From contig JABMQX010000401.1 of NCBI GenBank assembly GCA_013203085.1, forward strand, positions 1-6,638: 6,638 nt of DNA, in the 5' to 3' direction. The DNA is from a bacterium. GTDB lineage: Bacteria > Auribacterota > JABMQX01. This document shows positions 1 through 6,638 of the stretch, piece by piece. A program made the position numbers and the translations under genes. Position 1 is the stretch's first letter, and each line of letters opens with the position of its first letter. Below the pieces are notes generated by a model, which was not told the origin of the DNA, ran no database searches, and worked only from the letters and a program-made list of their open reading frames with translations.

Positions 1-314
1 CAAAAGTCACAGTCATTTCATATGGAGACCCTCTTTGAATTTGGAAGCAATCCGTTAGAACACGTACACGTACTGCGTCTATAGTCTGTACCGTTGTTCA
101 GGTTATCTTTCGTTAGTCCACGATCTTGCACTTCATCCATTAAATCGCCCGACTGAAGCAGATCGAGCACCTTCGGGATTAAATGTGGCGGCTCTCACGG
201 AAGTGACAAAAAACTCCAGAGCGGACGGCAGTGGCCAAGACTCGTCAGAGAGTCGATCTCAGAGGCTCCGACTTTCTGCGACTTGCCGATTCCCCAACAG
301 GTTCTTAGAGCCGT
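1..314. other. Left-edge region downstream of the sulfatase gene, no convincing gene
   Basis: This stretch lies 3' of the sulfatase stop codon and contains no ORF that I can support. A minus-strand frame starting with GTG at 170 and ending with TGA at 18-20 would give a 50-residue peptide (starts VLDLLQSGDLMDEVQDRGLT) that looks fairly protein-like for its first half and not after. It has no recognisable domain and no clear ribosome binding site, so I do not call it a gene. A tandem ACGTAC ACGTAC lies at 62-73. On the minus strand a T6 run (complement of A6 near 209-214) follows a GC-rich stretch about 100 bases beyond the sulfatase stop, but I could not build a stable stem before it, so no terminator is called. 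Confidence 0.6.
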
Positions 315-1745
315 TTACGAGCCAAGGTTGACGGGATAGCGCCGCCAGGGAACGGCCCCTGCTCGGATGATGTGATCACGCAGAGCAGCAGAAAGCTGCC
401 CATAGACCCTGCCCTCGCTGTCCAAAGAATGTTTCTCCTGGGCATCGGCATTGAGATCATAGAGCCGCATGGGTTCGAACGGAGTGTTTTGCAGCAGCTT
501 CCACTTACCGTACCTCGCTGCGTAGTAGGCGCGACCACCGTATCTGCCGCCTTCCCGCCGAACCCAGAACAGAAAACGCTTCTCCATGGGCTGCTGTTCG
601 CCAAGCAGAGTAGGCAAGATGCTCAATCCGTCAATTTCGTGATCAAAACTAACCCCAGCGACTGAGCAAAGAGTCGGAAACAGGTCCATGGTCAGTGCCA
701 CGCGATCACTTCTTGAGCCAGACGTGATCCTTCCTGGCCACACGGCGCACATCGGCACGCGTATCCCTCCCTCATACATATCCTGCTTGCCGCCTCTCAA
801 GGGGCCGTTGTTAGCCCCGACATTGATCTGGCCCCCGTTATCGGAGGTGAACACGATCAAGGTGTTATTGATTATGTTAGCGTCATTCAGCGCGGTAATG
901 ACTTTCCCGATGCCGTGATCCAGGTGTTCGATCAGCGAGACAAGTTTGGCTCGTTTTTCCCCGATGCCCTTCTCGCGTTCCTTGACCCGCTCAAGCCAGT
1001 CTGTCGGAGGCTGAATCGGTGTGTGCGGCGCGTTATAGGCCAGGTAGAGGAAAAAGGGCTGCTTTGACTTGGCACGTTCTCGAATGTAGTCAATTGCCCA
1101 TTGTGTAAACAGATCGGTAGCATGACCTTTTGGGTGGATCTCTTGTTCCTCCAGCCGCATGTAGTTGATACCATGGCGACGGTGAGTGTAGTAGTCGTCC
1201 ATCATATCCCCAAGAAACCCATGGAAGTGGTCGAATCCACGCTCATTGGGAGTGTTGGGTGTGGCCAACCCAAGATGCCATTTACCGATGATCGCCGTGT
1301 GATAACCAGCTCGCCTGAGCAACAGTGGTAGCAGGACGGCATGAGGAGATAAGAAACCGAAATTTGACCTCGGGTGGGTACGGATTACGCCCGGCACGCC
1401 GACAAGGTCTGGATACCGGCCAGTCAACAGGGATGCCCGTGTCGGTGAGCAAACCGGACAGTTTGCGTAGAAGTTGTCGAAGCGCGTGCCCGACTCGAGG
1501 AGGCTGTCAATGTTGGGTGTCTTCAGGTCTGGGGCGCCATGGCCCGACAGGTCGCCATGACCAAGGTCGTCGGTTAGAATGACGACGATGTTTGGCGGCC
1601 TCTGCCCAACGGAGGTGACTCCATACAGTTGCAGGCGCGGGATCACTAAACCGGCGGAGCCAACAGTGGTCAGTTTAATGAAGTCTCTTCTGCTCAGCAA
1701 AACGCCGTCTGTCTTCGACTCCGTCGCTCCATTCCCAGTGCTCAT
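315..1745 (-). CDS. Tat-exported arylsulfatase (sulfatase family S1, formylglycine type)
   Basis: A 476-residue sulfatase predicted to hydrolyse a sulfate ester, probably on a glycan, outside the cytoplasm. The N-terminus carries a twin-arginine motif, S18-R-R-D-F-I-K24, then a short hydrophobic stretch. The catalytic domain follows: metal-binding Asp59-Asp60 in ILTDD, and the sulfatase signature C99-S-P-T-R103 continuing to T108-G-R, where Cys99 (codon 1449-1451) is the residue expected to be oxidised to formylglycine. Further family residues are K155 and H157 in GKWHLG, H241 in YNAPHTP, D302-N303 in SDNGG, and K320 in RGGK. The C-terminal subdomain includes KWKLL and LYDL near 413-431. All core residues are present and the length is normal, so it looks intact; the stop is TAA. 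I chose ATG 1745 because it has a purine-rich Shine-Dalgarno and puts the Tat motif near the N-terminus. An upstream in-frame ATG at 1934 would add 63 implausible residues. The substrate cannot be read from the sequence. A cognate formylglycine-generating enzyme or anSME must be encoded elsewhere. Confidence 0.95.
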   Translation of the reverse strand: MSTGNGATESKTDGVLLSRRDFIKLTTVGSAGLVIPRLQLYGVTSVGQRPPNIVVILTDDLGHGDLSGHGAPDLKTPNIDSLLESGTRFDNFYANCPVCSPTRASLLTGRYPDLVGVPGVIRTHPRSNFGFLSPHAVLLPLLLRRAGYHTAIIGKWHLGLATPNTPNERGFDHFHGFLGDMMDDYYTHRRHGINYMRLEEQEIHPKGHATDLFTQWAIDYIRERAKSKQPFFLYLAYNAPHTPIQPPTDWLERVKEREKGIGEKRAKLVSLIEHLDHGIGKVITALNDANIINNTLIVFTSDNGGQINVGANNGPLRGGKQDMYEGGIRVPMCAVWPGRITSGSRSDRVALTMDLFPTLCSVAGVSFDHEIDGLSILPTLLGEQQPMEKRFLFWVRREGGRYGGRAYYAARYGKWKLLQNTPFEPMRLYDLNADAQEKHSLDSEGRVYGQLSAALRDHIIRAGAVPWRRYPVNLGS

Positions 1746-1754
1746 CTTGCCTTT

Positions 1755-1758
1755 TCCT
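1755..1758 (-). promoter_or_regulatory. Shine-Dalgarno of the sulfatase gene
   Basis: On the minus strand AGGA lies within a purine-rich run (AGGAAAGGAAAAGG, 1750-1763), with 9 bases between it and ATG 1745. It is what fixes the start at 1745 rather than at the in-frame ATG at 1934. A short stem (CTCG, 3-base loop, CGAG, 1770-1780) sits just upstream of it. Confidence 0.7.
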
Positions 1759-2256
1759 TTCCTGCGGTTCTCGCAACGAGGTTCTGGGGCCCTCGGACAT
1801 GCTGTGGTGTGACAGAAACCGCATCTTGGGATTCCACGCACATCGATTGAACTAAGGGGACAAGACCATGTATCGCGGGAATCACCCGGATGGCGCGCTG
1901 AAGAAGTGAGGTCCGTCTGCCCCAGATAAGTCACTTACTCTGTATCTATCGCCCTGCCCTGGAAGATCAAAAACAGGAATGCAGGGGAAAGCCGGGCGCA
2001 CCGGCACCATGGGATTGGCGCTCCGGGAATCCGGTTTGATGGAGCCGAATAGACTCTCGTCCTAACGCCCCAGGCTATTTCAATCCCACACCTGGAACCT
2101 GGCCCCGGGTTCTGAGGCCCGGCGTTCAGATGATACCAAAGCAACCCACCTGTGGGGAAGCAAGTCTTTCAGGCAACGCCAACGCACGTGGTCCCCTTCA
2201 CGAAAACGACAGATAGCCTGTGGACTGTGAACGAAATGAGAAAAACGGCATTATGC

Positions 2257-2340
2257 GGCGCCTGTATTCGAAAAGTGCGAGGGAGCCGGTCCGAGCCAGA
2301 GGCCAGGCGGTAAGTTACAGGATTGTGGCGGAGTACTATG
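2257..2340 (+). repeat. Diverged direct repeat, copy A
   Basis: It begins GGCGCCTG, then TATTCGAAAAGTG. The first 21 bases match copy B (from 6554) at 20 of 21 positions, and the similarity continues in the same orientation for the whole length, ending GTGGCGGAGTACTATG against GTGGTCGAGTTTAGTG. A hand alignment with one gap gives about 57 matches in 84 aligned positions, many of the differences being transitions. This copy lies about 240 bases beyond the 3' end of the cytochrome gene. It contains no ORF of note. It may be an interspersed or REP-like repeat or the end of a decayed mobile element; the sequence does not decide which. Confidence 0.65.
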
Positions 2341-2577
2341 CCGGATGTGGCTTGTCTCTCGTGAAGCCTGCGACCGGATGGGGATTACGCCTTCGGCGCT
2401 CGGACAGAGGGGGAAGATGTGGTTTCAGTCGAGAGGCCCCCCCCAGATTCTAACTCAAAACCTGGCCCAGTTTTCGGGGGCAAGGTCAAACCTATCGTGT
2501 GACACCTTCGACTGATTGACGAAAATGATGACTTTCGATTGCTTGCTTTCCTGTGATTTTCAGCGAAATCTTGTGGT

Positions 2578-5500
2578 CTACGGACCGTATTCGACCGGGC
2601 CGGGCCGCACAACTACGGGTGCGTTTTTGATCTGAGGCCGAATAGACAGCCACTCCACCCCCTGAAACTCCGGATCCTCAATCTCCCTCACCTCCTCATC
2701 CCCCCGGTAGGGACACATTGCATCGACCCACGCAATCAGTCTCCGGCGGCTAACCTCATCGACCTTTACGTCATAGTGTTTTCCGCTCGATGCAATGTCA
2801 ACCAGACGGCTCTTGTACGACAACTTCGTCATTGGCTCCGGCGTTACATACGCAGCCGGATCACGCTGATCGCACGCCTCAACCAGTATGGTATCAGCAA
2901 TCCCGAATCCGGGCGGCGGATTCTCCGGTGGTTTGTACGCCGCACCCCAGCTCGGCCGACCGATTAAATGAACATAAGGCTCATCAAACATCAGAAATCC
3001 AGGCCGCAAAGTCAGGTCCAGCTTCTCTTTCGCCTCGCCCTGACCCTGGTGGCACTTTCCGCAGTATCTGTCCAGCGCCGGCTGGACAAATCTCGCGTAG
3101 CTTATCGACTCGTCGCCCCACGGCGGAGGGGTTATCTCAGAAGGCTCACGTCTCAGCGACCGGGCAACATCCTTGGCCGTCGGCGCGACGTTGTGCATCG
3201 CATGACATCCCACACAGCCCCTGACCTCACCGGGCATTACGCCGGTAACGGATCGCATGGTCTGAAGTGCACGATGATTCTCGTCCAGCAATTGAAAGTA
3301 AAGCCCTCTGCCCGAAGGAGCCTTGAATGAAAGCGAGCCGTCTTCCTCAATGGGTACCGTGCCAAGGATGCGTTTGACACCCTCAGAAGACACCATCGAG
3401 ACTACCGGTCCGGTCGATGCGTAAGGCCGTTTGTACCAGTAGCTGTATGTCTTGGCGTCCATCGATAGGATACGAAGAAACTTCGCCTTGCCTCTAAGCT
3501 GGTCCCCGGCATTGTGATAGACATTGTTGCTGTAAATGACTCCCGGCTCAGGATCGAGACGCTGAGCCATCGTAGGCCATTCAACAGCGTCAGCAATCAC
3601 CGGAGGCCTCGGCCGAGGCTTGAGAGGGAGAGCGTGCAGGATGTTGTGCGTTCCTTCGCAAATCAGCTCCTTGTTGCCCTCGACATCCATCAGATACAGC
3701 ACAAATTTGCCGTTCTTGTTGGCCGACACCATAAACAGGTCTTCACTCAGCGGATACGGTGTCTGGTAGGCATGGTACACCCCGCTACGGTGGTAGTCCC
3801 GCGATTCCACCGGGTCCACCGGACCGTTGCCCGATTCGGGCCACTGCAATTCCGCCGTCACCTTTGTAAGGCCGCCGGGAAAGTTGAGGCCTTTTCGTGT
3901 GTCAACGATTCCTATACTTCCTGCAAACCAGTCGTGGTGAGCGGAACCGGTGAACATGACCCTGTTACTGCCCGGTATCTGCCTGGCATCCTTCAGCAGG
4001 TCCGGCCATACACTCTGATTGCCCCAGAAGGTAGCTGCTCGCGTGCCGTCGGGATTCATCGTCCACAGCGACTGAACGCGCCACAGCGGTTTGTCGGTAT
4101 ACTCCCAGCGTGTATAGATCACCCGGCCGTCGTTAAGCAGTGCCGGCAGATAGTCGGGCTCGATGTTGCGGGAAATGATATACATGCCCGTGCCGTCAAG
4201 GCTGCACCGTGTTATGGAAAACGAGTTTGTCGGAGGCATACAGCGGACATAGTTGTGGCCACGCGTGCTGGCGAAGATGATATGCTCGTCATCCGGTAGA
4301 TAGATCGGGTCGACGTCGTCATAGATGCCCTCGGTTATCTGACGCAATCCCGTTCCGTCCACATTGATCTCGTATAAATGAAATTCCTTCTCGTTGGCCG
4401 GATGAAATGAGAACAGCACCCGCTTTGCGTCGAACGACAGATCGGGCCTCCAGAACGTGCCGTGGAGCGGCTCCTGTGGCATCAGTTTCGTCACGTGCGC
4501 TCCCGGCGACAGGCCCTCCAGAATCATCAACCGCCCGCCGGGCACCGCCATGTACCCAAGTCTGTGACGTGTCTGATGCACCGACTCAGACCCGGCCGGC
4601 CAGGGCACATCGATGAACAAGACGCTTTCAAAATCAATTGCCGGGTCGCTGAACATGACTCGCCGTTTGATCCGGCGAACCGCAAAATACAACTGTTCGT
4701 CGGCGCCCGCGGTCACCTTCGCCTCCAGAGCGTCGAGCTCCGCCAGTTCTTTTGAAAGATCAACTTTCGCCGTGCGATTCCGCCTGATCCTCGCGGCGGC
4801 TTCTCTCGCCCAGGCTATTTCCCTCTTAATACTCTCGGGTGTCACCGCTCCGTCGGCCTGGTGCAGCCAGTCTCGCCGCAACATCTCCTCCGCCTCCCCC
4901 GCCGAATAGTCACGTGTCTCAGGCGTATACGGCGCAACATACGGCGCCACCGCTTCATACTGCACCGGCCGGTAAACCACCCGCCTGCCTGCTTCGTGCA
5001 TGAGGTCGATCCAACCCGCCTCGCATGTCCCCTCCTCGCCCCTCTCCTTCAACTGCTCGAACTGCTCCTCCAGCTCCTCAATCTCTATCCATTTCTTCCG
5101 CTCCGCCTCACTTACTTTCGCCCACTGCTGCTCCGTAAGCGGCTTGTACTCCGTCAGCAGTCCAATCAGCCGGTCCGCTTGTCTCAGATTCCACGAATTA
5201 TCCGTTGCCGTAAGGTACTTGTAAGGCTGGCTCTTTGTTATCCTGGAAAACTCGACGCACGCATCGCCGAATCTCACTGCGAGCTTTGCCTGAATCACCC
5301 TGACCAGAACATCGGGCACTTCCCCCTTCTTTTCCAACACGTTCCTCCGCAATGCTGCCATAGCCTCCGCAAACGTTGCCTCTTCTTCATATAGATCCCT
5401 TATGTGCTCTCGATACCCTTCAACTGCAGAAAGCCCCTCCTCGTACAGTTTGGCGATCTCAGCACCTCCCAGCGCAACATTGAATATCCGCAGATCATCT

Positions 5501-6156
5501 ATTGCCCCTTGAAAGAACTCTCCCTGTCCCCCCAACGATCCGATAAACGCATCGGCACCTCCACCCGAAACGATCCGACCCGGTCGTTCGAGCGAGCCGA
5601 TCTCCAGGCCGTCCAGATAGACTCTCATCCTCCTGCCGTCAAAAGTGCCCGCCACATAGTGCCATTGAGAGTCCGTCAGCGCCGCCGGATCAACCTGAGC
5701 GTCCAACTCTCCATAGCCCGCACCCTCAATGTGCAGTCCCAGCGACAAGATCCTGCCGCTGCCTTGAAACGAGAACAGAATCCGCCTGTCCCCGTCTTCC
5801 TTTCGGAATATCTCTCTATAATTGGAAAGCTCTTTCGGCCTCACCCATGCCGAAATCGTAAACGCTGGCAGATCGCTGAACACCTCGTTGGTCCTAATGC
5901 GGATTATCGGCTGCCCCTCAAGCTGCACTGCCCCTCCCAGAATGCCCTTCCCTATCGATGCACCCCCTTCGAGGCGTGCGTCGAGCCCGCCCTCCGCGGA
6001 ATCCGTGAATACCCCTCCCACAAGCTCATCGAACATCCAATGCCCTATTAGTTCCCGGGAATTGCTCTTGTCGGCCTTCTCGCCGGCGGCAAACGCACTG
6101 CCGCCCAGAACAAGACACATGTATGCGAGTAGGGATAACGAGATATTTGCCTTCAT
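2578..6156 (-). CDS. HzsA-related LamG / beta-propeller / di-heme c-type cytochrome, exported
   Basis: A 1192-residue multidomain protein, probably periplasmic or surface-exposed. Residues 1-23 form a Sec signal peptide with an A-F-A cleavage site (A21-A23). Residues 36-240 are a LamG-like jelly roll (GHWMFDE, FTISAWVRP, WHYVAGTFDG, VYLDG, IDDLRIFN). Residues 245-500 are highly charged and mostly helical, with E/K-rich likely coiled coils near 350-375 and 465-485; I recognise no family there. Residues 560-840 hold PD40/TolB-type propeller blades (RPDLSFDAKRVLFSF, DVDPIYLPDDEHIIFAS, EPDYLPALLNDGRVIYTR, with DGTGLRQIT-like ends). Residues 850-975 form a beta-rich domain (GTVPIEEDGSLSFKAPSGR) leading to heme motif C981-V-G-C-H985. 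A second motif, C1032-G-K-C-H1036, sits in a planctomycete-cytochrome-like context (VQPALDRYCGKCHQ). The propeller-to-heme order resembles hydrazine synthase alpha and its many non-anammox relatives. HzsB/HzsC-like genes are absent from the window, so hydrazine synthesis is not implied. A redox or electron-transfer role is inference; the partner is unknown. The start is ATG 6156, with AGGA ending 9 bases upstream; the stop is TAG. Confidence 0.92.
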   Translation of the reverse strand: MKANISLSLLAYMCLVLGGSAFAAGEKADKSNSRELIGHWMFDELVGGVFTDSAEGGLDARLEGGASIGKGILGGAVQLEGQPIIRIRTNEVFSDLPAFTISAWVRPKELSNYREIFRKEDGDRRILFSFQGSGRILSLGLHIEGAGYGELDAQVDPAALTDSQWHYVAGTFDGRRMRVYLDGLEIGSLERPGRIVSGGGADAFIGSLGGQGEFFQGAIDDLRIFNVALGGAEIAKLYEEGLSAVEGYREHIRDLYEEEATFAEAMAALRRNVLEKKGEVPDVLVRVIQAKLAVRFGDACVEFSRITKSQPYKYLTATDNSWNLRQADRLIGLLTEYKPLTEQQWAKVSEAERKKWIEIEELEEQFEQLKERGEEGTCEAGWIDLMHEAGRRVVYRPVQYEAVAPYVAPYTPETRDYSAGEAEEMLRRDWLHQADGAVTPESIKREIAWAREAAARIRRNRTAKVDLSKELAELDALEAKVTAGADEQLYFAVRRIKRRVMFSDPAIDFESVLFIDVPWPAGSESVHQTRHRLGYMAVPGGRLMILEGLSPGAHVTKLMPQEPLHGTFWRPDLSFDAKRVLFSFHPANEKEFHLYEINVDGTGLRQITEGIYDDVDPIYLPDDEHIIFASTRGHNYVRCMPPTNSFSITRCSLDGTGMYIISRNIEPDYLPALLNDGRVIYTRWEYTDKPLWRVQSLWTMNPDGTRAATFWGNQSVWPDLLKDARQIPGSNRVMFTGSAHHDWFAGSIGIVDTRKGLNFPGGLTKVTAELQWPESGNGPVDPVESRDYHRSGVYHAYQTPYPLSEDLFMVSANKNGKFVLYLMDVEGNKELICEGTHNILHALPLKPRPRPPVIADAVEWPTMAQRLDPEPGVIYSNNVYHNAGDQLRGKAKFLRILSMDAKTYSYWYKRPYASTGPVVSMVSSEGVKRILGTVPIEEDGSLSFKAPSGRGLYFQLLDENHRALQTMRSVTGVMPGEVRGCVGCHAMHNVAPTAKDVARSLRREPSEITPPPWGDESISYARFVQPALDRYCGKCHQGQGEAKEKLDLTLRPGFLMFDEPYVHLIGRPSWGAAYKPPENPPPGFGIADTILVEACDQRDPAAYVTPEPMTKLSYKSRLVDIASSGKHYDVKVDEVSRRRLIAWVDAMCPYRGDEEVREIEDPEFQGVEWLSIRPQIKNAPVVVRPGPVEYGP

Positions 6157-6165
6157 TGATCAGAG

Positions 6166-6169
6166 TCCT
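6166..6169 (-). promoter_or_regulatory. Shine-Dalgarno of the HzsA-related gene
   Basis: AGGA on the minus strand, with 9 bases between it and ATG 6156, the same spacing as the sulfatase gene. It supports a start that opens directly with a Sec signal peptide. A TATACC hexamer slightly further upstream (near 6180-6185) could be a -10 element, but no matching -35 was found. Confidence 0.65.
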
Positions 6170-6242
6170 GCTTTGTCACGGGTATAGGATGCGAACCACT
6201 GTATCTCATATGGGTAGCAAGGTGCCTCGATTCATGCAAGCT

Positions 6243-6280
6243 CCGTACGCTGGGGATTTTCTCGTGCCGGCCACGTACGG
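6243..6280. promoter_or_regulatory. Inverted repeat of two CGTACG palindromes upstream of the HzsA-related gene
   Basis: CCGTACG at 6243-6249 and CGTACGG at 6274-6280 are perfect reverse complements. Each contains the self-complementary hexamer CGTACG, and the two centres are 30 bases apart, about three helical turns. An imperfect palindrome, CGTGCCGGCCACG, lies between them at 6263-6275. The pair sits about 87-124 bases upstream of ATG 6156, where an operator could be. Seven-base arms can occur by chance, and no regulator is encoded nearby, so the regulatory reading is tentative. Confidence 0.25.
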
Positions 6281-6553
6281 GCCTGGAAAGCTATGGTATC
6301 CACTTGAAATCAAGAATTCAAGACCGATCCGAGACGCAGTCTCAGGCACTTGGTGGACCCAAGAATGGATCAACGGCCTTCCTCGTCCGCCAAATTACTC
6401 GCACCTTCCTCCTACTCCACACAGCGAGGACCACAGCTCCGGGATCGGCTTCCCTCACGGTTTCCTTTTTTGTTTCGCCCTCCACTGGTAAAGGTGCGCG
6501 ATGCGCCACTATTCACGTGTATAGGGGAAGATCGCACGCTTCTTCTCGATAAC

Positions 6554-6638
6554 GGCGCCTGAATTCGAAAAGTGGGGGGCAGTCCATCCAAGATAGGGAT
6601 CAGCGGGATAGGTTCCGCGGCTGTGGTCGAGTTTAGTG
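6554..6638 (+). repeat. Diverged direct repeat, copy B (cut by window end)
   Basis: It begins GGCGCCTG, then AATTCGAAAAGTG, and runs in the same orientation as copy A to the last base of the window, so its right end is not seen. The head differs from copy A at one position in 21 (A for T, creating GAATTC). The remainder aligns with about 60% identity and one gap. It lies about 400 bases upstream of the cytochrome start, so the two copies bracket that gene with 4297 bases between corresponding ends. Confidence 0.65.

Larger units (their letters stand above)
1746..2577. other. 832-base intergenic gap between cytochrome and sulfatase genes
   Basis: No gene is supported here. The sulfatase frame stays open upstream to 1934, and a second minus-strand frame (1935-2144) is open, but both translate to Pro-, Arg- and Cys-rich sequence without domain character. 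The region holds one copy of the diverged direct repeat (2257-2340, listed separately) and several small inverted repeats: CCAGG/CCTGG at 2070-2095, GAACC/GGTTC at 2095-2112 and CCGGG/CCCGG at 2105-2122. It also has a C8 run at 2437-2444. Just 3' of the cytochrome stop is a weak CGAAA/TTTCG stem (2520-2537) without a following U-run. The promoter for the sulfatase gene should lie here, but I could not place a convincing -35/-10 pair. Confidence 0.6.
6157..6638. other. Upstream region of the HzsA-related gene, no convincing gene
   Basis: About 480 bases 5' of the cytochrome gene. Overlapping plus-strand frames of 70 to 122 codons are open here, but they overlap each other, partly run into the opposite-strand cytochrome gene, and show no domain or signal character. 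They are treated as chance. The region holds the paired CGTACG palindromes (6243-6280) and copy B of the direct repeat (from 6554), both listed separately. Whatever lies further upstream is beyond the window. Confidence 0.6.

Noticed and set aside
1746..1934. 63-codon N-terminal extension of the sulfatase from ATG 1934
   Set aside because: The added residues are Pro-, Arg- and Cys-rich with no domain character and would bury the twin-arginine signal at about residue 81. ATG 1745 has a good Shine-Dalgarno.
2070..2095. CRISPR-repeat-like stretch containing ATTTCAATCCCAC
   Set aside because: It occurs once, with no second copy or regular spacing, and no cas gene is present.
2520..2561. Possible terminator after the cytochrome gene (CGAAA/TTTCG and GAAAAT/ATTTTC stems)
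   Set aside because: The stems are 5-6 AT-rich pairs, with no U-run following in the direction of transcription.
2385..2612. Minus-strand frame of 75 codons overlapping the 3' end of the cytochrome gene
   Set aside because: It is out of frame with the cytochrome, shows no domain character, and has no convincing ribosome binding site.
3514..4299. Plus-strand frame of 261 codons
   Set aside because: It lies wholly inside the propeller-coding part of the cytochrome gene on the opposite strand and has no recognisable domain.
4861..6051. Plus-strand frames of 177 and 215 codons (4861-5394 and 5404-6051)
   Set aside because: They are antisense to the helical and LamG regions of the cytochrome gene; their Leu-, Ser- and Arg-rich composition is the expected complement of that sequence.
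2578..6156. Identification as genuine hydrazine synthase alpha
   Set aside because: The protein has extra N-terminal LamG and helical regions, lacks the expected tyrosine after the first CXXCH, and no HzsB/HzsC-like gene lies in the window. HzsA-related is the safer name.
6113..6156. Lipoprotein signal at Cys14 of the cytochrome
   Set aside because: The residues before Cys14 (A-Y-M) do not fit a lipobox, while A21-F-A23 gives a normal signal peptidase I site.
6123..6562. Three overlapping plus-strand frames of 70 to 122 codons
   Set aside because: They overlap one another in different frames, show no signal peptide or motif, and the longest starts inside the opposite-strand cytochrome gene.

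Overview
The window looks like chromosomal or metagenomic DNA of moderate to high GC from a planctomycete or related PVC-type bacterium. This is inferred from content: a Tat-exported sulfatase, and a very large Sec-exported protein joining a LamG-like domain, a PD40-type beta-propeller and a C-terminal part with two CXXCH heme motifs. No taxonomic marker (rRNA, tRNA, ribosomal protein) is present, so the placement is tentative.

Only two convincing genes are present, both on the minus strand. Read in the direction of transcription, they are: (1) a 1192-residue HzsA-related (hydrazine synthase alpha-like) multidomain c-type cytochrome at 6156 to 2578; (2) an 832-base gap without a gene; (3) a 476-residue arylsulfatase at 1745 to 315. 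Each has an AGGA Shine-Dalgarno sequence with 9 bases between it and the ATG. Bases 1-314 and 6157-6638 hold no convincing gene.

Both products should act outside the cytoplasm: the sulfatase through a twin-arginine signal, the cytochrome through a Sec signal followed by heme attachment in the periplasm. The gap between them is too long for a tightly coupled operon, so they are probably transcribed separately. Any shared role, for example in handling sulfated glycans, is speculation.

The main unexplained DNA structure is a diverged direct repeat of about 85 bases. Its copies lie at 2257-2340 and from 6554 to the window edge, one on each side of the cytochrome gene. They share a nearly identical 21-base head and about 68% identity overall by hand alignment. 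There is also a pair of CGTACG palindromes 30 bases apart upstream of the cytochrome gene. No transposase, CRISPR array, RNA gene or clear terminator was seen.
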